Source: Gammaproteobacteria bacterium
GTDB taxonomy: Bacteria; Pseudomonadota; Gammaproteobacteria; UBA9214
Direction of reading: 5' to 3'
NCBI GenBank assembly: GCA_029860045.1
Contig: JAOUBY010000022.1
Span: 1 to 33,659, forward strand
Length of the DNA stretch: 33,659 nt
Shown here: positions 27,505 to 33,659 of the stretch, in pieces
Layout: each line of letters begins with the position of its first letter
Numbering within the stretch: position 1 is the stretch's first letter
Notes under the pieces: model-generated
What the model was told of the DNA's origin: nothing
The model's database searches: none
The model's input: the letters and a program-made list of their open reading frames with translations, nothing else
Program-made: the position numbers and the translations under genes

Positions 27505-28017
27505 TCAGTAGTCTGGATCTTCCTGTTCTTCCTGCAACTCGCGCAGGTAGCGGAACAATGCGCGGGCTGCCCCCGGCGGCTGCCCGGTGTCCTGTTCCTG
27601 GCGTGCCTGGCGCACCAGCTTGCGCAGGTGCTGTCGGTCAGTGCGCGGGAATTCGGCGAGCACCTCAGGCACGGCGGCATCCCCCTTGACCAGCAACGAT
27701 TCACGCAGCGATTCGAGCAGGTGGAACTCCCGTGTTGAGGTCAGGTGCTGGTGTTCGCGGGACTGCACGATGGCCCGTATCGGTTCCGCATCGATCTCAC
27801 TTATCAGTTTTCCAATATACTGAAGCTGGCGCTTGCGGGCCGAGTTCGAGTGTATTTTCTTTGCCGTCAGCAGGGCATCCAGCAATTGCTCCGGCATGTC
27901 CAGCTGGCGCAATGCATCATCGCTGAAATCCAGCAGTTTCAGTCCCAGCTGTTTTAGCTCGTCGAGATCACGCTTGCGCTGTGATCGGCTTATTTCGTCC
28001 TGATCATCGTGTTTCAT
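27505..28017 (-). CDS. darP: YjgA/DarP ribosome-biogenesis factor (DUF615)
   Basis: This 170-aa, highly charged helical protein starts MKHDDQDEISRSQRKRDLDELKQLGLKLLDFSD, which is the YjgA (DUF615) signature. It also carries IHSNSARKRQLQYIGKLI and a C-terminal acidic tail. The family associates with late 50S precursors. The start was moved from 28182 to ATG 28017 to match the family. It is divergent from pmbA with 85 bases between starts, the same pairing as in E. coli. Confidence 0.93.
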   Translation of the reverse strand: MKHDDQDEISRSQRKRDLDELKQLGLKLLDFSDDALRQLDMPEQLLDALLTAKKIHSNSARKRQLQYIGKLISEIDAEPIRAIVQSREHQHLTSTREFHLLESLRESLLVKGDAAVPEVLAEFPRTDRQHLRKLVRQARQEQDTGQPPGAARALFRYLRELQEEQEDPDY

Positions 28018-28102
28018 GCGCCGCCAAGGATAACCGGTTTCACCGGGTTTGTCCGCGCCGCAGTCGACCGGTAGAATCGCTCGTCTTACACAGGAACCGA
28101 AC

Positions 28103-29461
28103 ATGACAAGCAAGCCGATGACTGAACAGGCCGAATCACTGCCAGAATCCTCCAGACTTGAGGAAATGGTGCAGGACATCATTAGCCAGGCTCGCGCGGC
28201 GGGTGCCGACGAGGTTGAGGCGGGCGTCAGTATCGATGCGGGCCTGTCGGTGACCGTGCGTCTCGGCGAGACCGAGACGCTGGAGTTTAATCGTGACCGC
28301 GTGCTGGGGCTGACCGTGTACTTCGATCAACGCAAGGGTACGGCGACGACCGCGGATTTCGAACCGGACGGGATTGCCGCCACCGTCAAGGCCGCCTGTG
28401 ACATTGCGCGCTATACCAGTCAGGACCCCTGTGCCGGGCTGGCCGACCCGGAGCGCCTGGCCACGGTGATTCCCGACCTGGACCTGTACCATCCTTGGGA
28501 CCTGCAGGCCGAGCAGGCGATTGAACTGGCGACAGAGTGCGAGGATGCCGCGCGCGGGGTGGATGAACGCATCGAGAATTCCGAGGGCGCCACTATTGCA
28601 AGCTATGTTGGTATGCGCGTGAAGGGCAACAGCAATGGTTTTCTTGGTGGCTACCGCAGCAGTTACCACAGCATCAGCTGTTCGGTGATCGGGCGGCAGG
28701 ACGAGCAGATGCAACGCGATTACTGGTCCTATGCTGCGCGTGACCGGGCCGACTTGCAGGCGCCGGCAGACGTCGGGCGCATGGCCGGCGAGCGCACCAT
28801 CCAGCGGCTCGGCGCGCAGCGGTTGTCTACGCGCCAGGCCCCGGTGATAGTCGCGGCGGAGATCGCCGGCAGCCTGTTCGGAAATTTCATCAATGCCATC
28901 AGCGGCAGCAACCTGTACCGCAAGTCCAGTTTCCTGCTCGATCACCTCGGCAAGCCGGTGTTCCCGGAATTCATGCATATCCACGAGCAACCGCTGTTGA
29001 AGAAGGCGCTTGGCAGTGCTCCCTATGATTCAGAGGGCGTGGTTACGGCGGCACGTGATATTGTGCAGGACGGCATCCTGCAGGGGTATGTGCTGAACAG
29101 CTATGCCGCACGCAAGCTGGGCATGCAAACCACCGGCAACGCCGGCGGGGTGCGCAATCTGACCGTTGATCCGGGCGACAAGGACCTTGCCGGGTTGCTG
29201 AAGACCATGGGCACGGGTCTGCTGGTCACCGAGTTCATTGGTTTCGGGGTCAACATCGTTACCGGGGACTATTCACGCGGCGCAGCCGGTTTCTGGGTCG
29301 AGAACGGCGAGATCCAGTACCCGGTGGACGAGATCACCGTGGCCGGCAATCTGAATGATATGTTCATGGGTATTGTCGAGGTGGGCAACGATATTGACCT
29401 GCGTGGTAACACCCGTTCCGGCTCGGTGCTGATCGAGCAGATGACAATCGCGGGGTCGTAG
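28103..29461 (+). CDS. pmbA: TldE/PmbA, partner subunit of TldD
   Basis: This 452-aa protein matches the length of E. coli PmbA (about 450). It aligns with the TldD fold but lacks the HExxxH zinc motif, as expected for the non-catalytic TldE half of the heterodimer. Recognisable strings are GNSNGFLGGYRSSYHSISCSVIG, YVLNSYAARKLGMQTTGNAGGVRNL and AAGFWVENGEIQYPVDEITVAGNLNDMF. The track ORF was trimmed to ATG 28103 (MTSKPMTEQ), preceded by CAGGAA. Function is joint with TldD, encoded about 5 kb upstream. No RiPP precursor is evident nearby. Confidence 0.95.
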   Translation: MTSKPMTEQAESLPESSRLEEMVQDIISQARAAGADEVEAGVSIDAGLSVTVRLGETETLEFNRDRVLGLTVYFDQRKGTATTADFEPDGIAATVKAACDIARYTSQDPCAGLADPERLATVIPDLDLYHPWDLQAEQAIELATECEDAARGVDERIENSEGATIASYVGMRVKGNSNGFLGGYRSSYHSISCSVIGRQDEQMQRDYWSYAARDRADLQAPADVGRMAGERTIQRLGAQRLSTRQAPVIVAAEIAGSLFGNFINAISGSNLYRKSSFLLDHLGKPVFPEFMHIHEQPLLKKALGSAPYDSEGVVTAARDIVQDGILQGYVLNSYAARKLGMQTTGNAGGVRNLTVDPGDKDLAGLLKTMGTGLLVTEFIGFGVNIVTGDYSRGAAGFWVENGEIQYPVDEITVAGNLNDMFMGIVEVGNDIDLRGNTRSGSVLIEQMTIAGS

Positions 29462-29500
29462 GGTTAGCTCGCGGGAGTAAAGAAGAAATTCTCAGGAAAA

Positions 29501-29547
29501 GGCACAGAGAGAAAATATTGTCGTTCCCGCGCAGGCGGGGAGACAGG
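29501..29547. repeat. Palindromic intergenic repeat, copy 2 (intact palindrome)
   Basis: It contains CGTTCCCGCGCAGG shared with the copy at 2701-2737. Here both arms are present as CCCGC-GCAG-GCGGG (29526-29539). Like copy 1 it lies between convergent genes, in this case pmbA and mgtE. Confidence 0.5.
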
Positions 29548-29553
29548 GTTTTT
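29526..29553 (+). terminator. Possible bidirectional terminator between pmbA and mgtE
   Basis: A 5-bp GC-only stem (CCCGC/GCGGG, 4-base loop) is followed about nine bases later by a run of five T's for the plus strand. On the minus strand a less perfect AT-rich tract follows. The spacing to the T-run is longer than in a classical intrinsic terminator. Confidence 0.35.
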
Positions 29554-29578
29554 CTATTTGTTCCAGGTGACTAATTAA

Positions 29579-30937
29579 TCAAATCAGGAAGATCGTTCCC
29601 AGCCCCAGGAATACCATGAAGCCGACCACGTCGGTAACAGTGGTAAGCAGTACCGTGCCGGCATGGGCCGGGTCAATCTTCATGCGTTTCAGAATGAACG
29701 GGATCGACAGGCCGGCAACGGCGGCGCAGACCAGATTGATGATCAGGGCTGCGGCGATAATGACGCCGATGTTGGTGCTCTGAAACCACAGTGCGGAGAT
29801 CACCGCGACCACCAGTGCCCAGCCGATGCCGTTGATCATCGACACGGACAGTTCCTTGTACATCAGCCAGCGCGCATTGCTGATGCCGACCTTGCCCAGC
29901 GCCAGACCGCGGATCACGATGATCAGTGTCTGGCTGCCGGCGATGCCGCCCATGCTGGCAACAATCGGCATCAGCACGGCAAGTGCCACGACCTGTTCGA
30001 TGGTGGCCTGGAACTGACCGATGACCCAGGAGGCAAGGAACGCGGTGAACAGGTTGATACCGAGCCAGATGGCACGCCGGCGCGCACTCTTGAAGATGGG
30101 TGCAAAGGTGTCGTCATCCTCGTCCAGGCCGGCCATGCGCATCAGGGAGTGGTCAGCGTCATCACGGATCACGTCCACCACGTCGTCGATGGTGATACGA
30201 CCCAGTAGCTTTCGATTTTCGTCTACCACCGGGGCCGACAGCAAATCATAGTTCTCGAACATGCGCGCCACGTCATCGTCCGGCGTGGTCGCCGGGATAG
30301 GCCTGATGCCACGGTCCATGACGGCGGCCACCATCATGTCCGGGTCATTGGTCAGCAGCGTGGTCAGGGGCAGGGCGCCACGGTACTGGTCGGTGCGGTC
30401 GACCACGAACAGGGTGTCAGTGGCAGCGGGCACCTCTCCGTGCAGGCGCAGGTAGCGCAGCACCACATCGAGCGTGACATCCGCACGCACGGTGACCACG
30501 TCCACGTTCATCAGGCCGCCGGCGGTATCTTCGGGGAAATGCAGGATTGCTTCCAGACGCTCGCGGTTCTGCTTGTCCATGGAGCGCATGACTTCGTTGG
30601 TAACGGTGCCGGGCAGGTCCTGCAGCAGGTCGACCAGGTCGTCTGCATCCAGACCCTCGGTCGCCGCGACCAGGTCATGGGTCTCCATTTCCTTGATGAG
30701 GTCGTTGCGGACTTCCTCGTTTAGCGCGACCAGCGTTTCACCGCGATCGTCCGCGTCCACCAGTTCCCAGAGAATCTCACGCGGGCCGTGCGGGAAGGAC
30801 TCCAGCAGCTCGGCAATCTCGGATGCATGCAGGTTGGTCAGCAGGTAACGGACCTGGCCGGCGGCGCCGGAGTCGAGTGCGCGGGTCAGGCGGTCAAGCC
30901 GGGTTTCGGTGTTCTGGCTGCTAATCGTGTCGGTCAT
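29579..30937 (-). CDS. mgtE: MgtE magnesium channel/transporter
   Basis: MgtE is a homodimeric Mg2+ channel of the inner membrane, gated by Mg2+ binding to its cytoplasmic part. The 452-aa protein has the MgtE N domain (about 20-125), a CBS pair (about 130-255) and five C-terminal membrane helices (about 280-450). The conserved pore region includes MPIVASMGGIAGSQTL, and the end is AGTVLLTTVTDVVGFMVFLGLGTIF. I prefer ATG 30937 over the GTG at 30952; neither has a clear Shine-Dalgarno. It is last in the rapZ-EIIA-ptsH-ptsI-mgtE series, 68 bases after ptsI, an association also known in Xanthomonas-type genomes. Confidence 0.94.
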   Translation of the reverse strand: MTDTISSQNTETRLDRLTRALDSGAAGQVRYLLTNLHASEIAELLESFPHGPREILWELVDADDRGETLVALNEEVRNDLIKEMETHDLVAATEGLDADDLVDLLQDLPGTVTNEVMRSMDKQNRERLEAILHFPEDTAGGLMNVDVVTVRADVTLDVVLRYLRLHGEVPAATDTLFVVDRTDQYRGALPLTTLLTNDPDMMVAAVMDRGIRPIPATTPDDDVARMFENYDLLSAPVVDENRKLLGRITIDDVVDVIRDDADHSLMRMAGLDEDDDTFAPIFKSARRRAIWLGINLFTAFLASWVIGQFQATIEQVVALAVLMPIVASMGGIAGSQTLIIVIRGLALGKVGISNARWLMYKELSVSMINGIGWALVVAVISALWFQSTNIGVIIAAALIINLVCAAVAGLSIPFILKRMKIDPAHAGTVLLTTVTDVVGFMVFLGLGTIFLI

Positions 30938-31005
30938 GTCGGCAAGCTTCACGGTAGCGCGGCGTTACGGCTGCGCAGGCTGGGCGCAGTGTAACAGCAC
31001 AACAG

Positions 31006-32745
31006 TCATTCAGTAAGGTTGCTGTTGAGCGATTCGATACGTGCATGGATCTGACCGGCCTTGGTGTTGCCGAGCAGTTCTTCCACCAGTGGCCGGAGCT
31101 TGCCGATATTGCTGTTGTTGATGACGCGCTTTACTTCCTGCAGGGAGGTGTGGTGCATGCTGAATTCGCACAGGCCCATGCCCAGCAGCAGCCGGGTATA
31201 GCGCGGGTCGCCGGCCATTTCCCCGCACATGGCAACCGGGATGCCGGCGTCGCGTCCCGCATCGATGGTCATCTTGATGAGCCGGAGCACGGCCGGGTGC
31301 AACGGGTCGTACAGGTAGTTCACCTCGTCATCCACGCGGTCGATGGCCAGCGTGTACTGGATCAGGTCATTGGTGCCAATAGACAGGAAATCCAGGCGTG
31401 CCGCGAAATCCGCTGCTGACAGTGCCGCGGCCGGCACCTCGATCATACCGCCAATGCGGATATCAGGGGAAAACGCCTGTCCCTCGCGTTGCAGGGTGTT
31501 GCGCGTTTCGTCAACCAGCGCCAGCAGCTGCTGCAGTTCCTGGGTATTGGAGAGCATCGGGACCATCATGTGCACCGGGCCAAACGCCGAGGCACGCAGG
31601 ATGGCACGCAGTTGCGGCCTGAACAGCGACATGTCCTTGAGACACAGCCGGATGGCGCGCAGGCCAAGCGCGGGATTGCTGCCGCTGCGACTGCTGCCGC
31701 TGTCGACCTGCTTGTCCGCACCCATGTCCAGGGTGCGGATGGTCAGCGGTTTGCCCTTGAGGGCTTCGATGACGCCCTTGTAGCAATCGAACTGTTCTTC
31801 CTCATCAGGCGGCGTGGCGCGGTTCATGAACAGGAATTCGGTCCGGTACAGGCCGACGCCGGCGGCGCTGGCCAGCCCGTCTGTATTGATATCTTCGGGT
31901 AATTCGATGTTCGCCATCAGGTTGACCGGCACCTCGTCCAGCGATACGGCGGGTTTTAGTGACAGTCGTGCCAGGTCCAGGCGTCGCTGCTGCTCGGCCT
32001 GCTGGCGTGCCCGGTAGTGGGTGAGGGTGTTCTCGTCCGGGCTGGCAATGAGGATGCCCTGCAGGCCATCCAGGATGATTGTCTCGCCATCGCGCAGGTA
32101 GTGCTGCACGCCATGCACGCCGACCACGGCAGGAATTTCCATGCTGCGTGACAGGATGGCGGTATGCGAGAGCGGGCCGCCGTACTCGGTAGCAAATGCC
32201 GCGATGCCCTGGTGTTCCAGCAGCACGGTCTCTGCCGGGGTCAGGTCGTCAGCGAGTACGATGGCATGTTGAAGTTCCTTGCTGTCGCTGCCGCCGTTTT
32301 CCTCTCCGCGGCCCAGCAGGATGCGCAGGATGCGGTTGATGACATGGTCGACGTCGTCGCGACGGGTGCGCAGGTACGGGTCATCCATTTCCTCAAAGAC
32401 GTTGACGATTTCATCGCGCTGTAACTTCAGTGCCCACTCGGCATTGCAGCCGTGCAAACGGATGAGTTCGACGGGGGTGGTGCTGATGGTTGCATCGTCG
32501 AGCATCAGCAGGTGGGTTTCGATGAAGGCCGAAATATTGATGCTGGTATCTTCGGGGATGCGCCCCATTAAGGATTCCAGTTGCCTGCGTGCGGTTTCGA
32601 CGGCCTCCAGAAAACGCGCGACTTCTTCATCCAGTAATGATTCAGGGAGGTTGCCTTCCAGTACTTCGACGCTGCCACGCAGGAAGTGTGCCTTGCCTAT
32701 GGCAATGCCGCGGGATACGCCGATACCGGATAAAGCCAGGCTCAT
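31006..32745 (-). CDS. ptsI: PTS phosphoenolpyruvate-protein phosphotransferase (Enzyme I)
   Basis: Enzyme I takes phosphate from phosphoenolpyruvate and passes it to HPr. The 579-aa length is that of plain EI, without the GAF domain of PtsP. The phospho-accepting histidine is H194 in YGGPLSHTAILSRS. The C-terminal PEP-binding barrel shows GVGLYRTEFLFM, RTLDMGADKQ, GTNDLIQYTLAIDR and VAMCGEMAGD. The track start at 32826 is rejected: MSLALSGIGVSRGIAIG at 32745 matches the family and follows GGAGA. It lies 52 bases after ptsH. Confidence 0.95.
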   Translation of the reverse strand: MSLALSGIGVSRGIAIGKAHFLRGSVEVLEGNLPESLLDEEVARFLEAVETARRQLESLMGRIPEDTSINISAFIETHLLMLDDATISTTPVELIRLHGCNAEWALKLQRDEIVNVFEEMDDPYLRTRRDDVDHVINRILRILLGRGEENGGSDSKELQHAIVLADDLTPAETVLLEHQGIAAFATEYGGPLSHTAILSRSMEIPAVVGVHGVQHYLRDGETIILDGLQGILIASPDENTLTHYRARQQAEQQRRLDLARLSLKPAVSLDEVPVNLMANIELPEDINTDGLASAAGVGLYRTEFLFMNRATPPDEEEQFDCYKGVIEALKGKPLTIRTLDMGADKQVDSGSSRSGSNPALGLRAIRLCLKDMSLFRPQLRAILRASAFGPVHMMVPMLSNTQELQQLLALVDETRNTLQREGQAFSPDIRIGGMIEVPAAALSAADFAARLDFLSIGTNDLIQYTLAIDRVDDEVNYLYDPLHPAVLRLIKMTIDAGRDAGIPVAMCGEMAGDPRYTRLLLGMGLCEFSMHHTSLQEVKRVINNSNIGKLRPLVEELLGNTKAGQIHARIESLNSNLTE

Positions 32746-32797
32746 CTGCGTGTTTTCTCCTGTCGTTGTGTGACGGTCGCTGCGGAGTGGTCGTACT

Positions 32798-33067
32798 CTA
32801 TTCGTTCTCTCCGAACCGGTCCGCAATCAGTTGCTCAAGGCTGTCGAGCGCTGCCACCTCGTCTGTGCCCGAGGCATAAATAATCAGTTCCGTGCCGCGT
32901 GATGCGGCCAGCATCATCACACCCATGATGCTCTTGCCATTGACGCGTTGCCCGTTCTTCGAGAGATCGATCTCGCTGGTAAAGGACGCCGCCGTGGTGA
33001 CCAGCTTGGCGGCTGCGCGCGCGTGGAGCCCGAGCTTGTTGACGATGGTGACGGCTCTTTGCACCAT
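32798..33067 (-). CDS. ptsH: Phosphocarrier protein HPr
   Basis: HPr relays phosphate from Enzyme I to EIIA proteins. The 89-aa protein has the active-site H15 in NKLGLHARAAAK and S46 in NGKSIMGVMMLA. Both residues are at canonical positions, so it could also be a substrate of an HprK kinase/phosphatase. The start was moved to ATG 33067 (MVQRAVTIVN). Only one base separates it from the EIIA stop, indicating coupled translation. hprK itself is not in this window. Confidence 0.95.
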   Translation of the reverse strand: MVQRAVTIVNKLGLHARAAAKLVTTAASFTSEIDLSKNGQRVNGKSIMGVMMLAASRGTELIIYASGTDEVAALDSLEQLIADRFGENE

Positions 33068-33068
33068 A

Positions 33069-33470
33069 TCAGGATGCCTGTTCTTGTGTGGTGATGAAAA
33101 CACCATTGCGGGCGCCACTGGCGGCGATTTCAACGAGCCTGTCGTGTTGCGAATCCGGATAATTCATGATGCGCAGCAGCATGGGTACATTCACACCCGA
33201 TACAGCGCTGGCATTGCAGGAATTGACCAGCCTCCCGGCGATGTTGCTGGGGGTGCTGCCATACAGGTCAGTCAGCACCAGCACGCCGCTACCCTGATCA
33301 AGGGTGTTACAGACTGCGGTGGCCGTTGCCAGTACGGTATCCGGATCACAGTCATTCGGTACCGTTATGGTTTCAGTGGCCAGCGGACAGTAGCCGAGGA
33401 TGGCGGTAACGGTATCCAGTATTTCGCGACCCAGATTGCCATGTGTGATGAGTAACAGCCCGGTTTTCAT
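33069..33470 (-). CDS. PTS EIIA component, mannose/sorbose type
   Basis: This 133-aa EIIA(Man)-fold protein has its phospho-accepting histidine at H10 in LLLITHGNLGREIL and the conserved VLTDLYGSTPSNIA segment. No EIIB, EIIC or EIID is encoded here. In the rapZ-EIIA-ptsH-ptsI arrangement it is thought to act in regulation rather than sugar uptake. The ATG overlaps the rapZ stop as ATGA. Confidence 0.93.
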   Translation of the reverse strand: MKTGLLLITHGNLGREILDTVTAILGYCPLATETITVPNDCDPDTVLATATAVCNTLDQGSGVLVLTDLYGSTPSNIAGRLVNSCNASAVSGVNVPMLLRIMNYPDSQHDRLVEIAASGARNGVFITTQEQAS

Positions 33471-33659
33471 TCGAGTTCCCTGTGTCGGGTCACGACTTCG
33501 CCCAGCGAGTTGCCGAGTTGGGCTGCCAGCCGGTTCACCAGGTAGACAGAGCGGTGCTGCCCGCCGGTACAGCCGATAGCAATGCTCAGGTAACTGCGAT
33601 TATCCGCCTTGAAGCGCGGGATCCAGTCAGCCAGGAATTGCTCTATGTGCCGGTAGTAG
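33467..33659 (-). CDS. rapZ: RapZ, C-terminal part (partial)
   Basis: The last 63 residues of a gene that continues past the right edge read YYRHIEQFLADWIPRFKADNRSYLSIAIGCTGGQHRSVYLVNRLAAQ... The GCTGGxHRS motif belongs to the C-terminal domain of RapZ, the P-loop protein that binds sRNA and GlcN6P and, in E. coli, directs RNase E to GlmZ. The N-terminal P-loop domain is outside the window. It was not in the ORF track. Confidence 0.92.
   Translation of the reverse strand, partial: YYRHIEQFLADWIPRFKADNRSYLSIAIGCTGGQHRSVYLVNRLAAQLGNSLGEVVTRHRELE

Noticed and set aside
27481-27508. CTGATG...CATCAG inverted repeat between the small Cys gene and yjgA
   Set aside because: Only 6 bp with a 16-base loop and no T-run, and it overlaps the yjgA stop. 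It is not convincing as a terminator.

Overview
This window is chromosomal DNA from a free-living-type gammaproteobacterium outside the Enterobacterales. The gene order is the main evidence. It joins blocks that are separate in E. coli: ybeY-corC-lnt, ybeL/leuS-lptE-holA, proA-nadD-rsfS-rlmH, maf-rng-yhdP-nitrilase-tldD, yjgA/pmbA, and rapZ-EIIA-ptsH-ptsI-mgtE. From memory, the arrangement resembles Pseudomonas, Xanthomonas and the purple-sulfur-bacteria relatives more than enterics. I cannot name a species from sequence alone.

Layout. Bases 1-2675 (+) hold the end of ybeY, then corC and lnt (rRNA maturation / Mg-Co efflux accessory / lipoprotein acylation). Bases 2744-4306 (-) encode a two-domain APH-like plus P-loop kinase protein. 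A 313-base non-coding stretch follows. Next is a secreted subtilisin-family protease (4620-6554, +) with calcium-binding repeats and a dockerin-like C-terminus, the most accessory-looking gene here. Bases 6634-7550 (-) hold a YbeL-like zinc-ribbon protein, translationally coupled to a small exported Dabb-domain protein.

Bases 7689-23035 (+) are a long co-directional core run: leuS, lptE, holA, proA, nadD, rsfS, rlmH, maf, rng, yhdP, a Nit-type amidohydrolase and tldD. Bases 23135-27462 form a block between tldD and yjgA/pmbA. It contains a YpfJ-type metalloprotease (-), an unrecognised membrane-anchored protein, a probable four-gene operon (DoxX, DUF2784, DUF4442 hotdog, nitronate monooxygenase-like) and a 58-aa four-cysteine protein with its own promoter. 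yjgA/darP (-) and pmbA/tldE (+) follow back to back, so both halves of the TldD/TldE protease lie in this window. The right end (-) is a permease-free regulatory PTS: rapZ (partial), EIIA(Man)-type, HPr (His15 and Ser46 both present), Enzyme I, then mgtE.

I found no tRNA, rRNA, CRISPR, transposase or phage gene. A short GC-rich palindromic repeat occurs in two diverged copies, both at junctions of convergent genes. I do not see a clear, wholly new multi-gene system. The best leads are the dockerin-tailed protease islet, the DoxX-to-NMO cassette with its small Cys protein, the coupled zinc-ribbon/Dabb pair and several leader hairpins.
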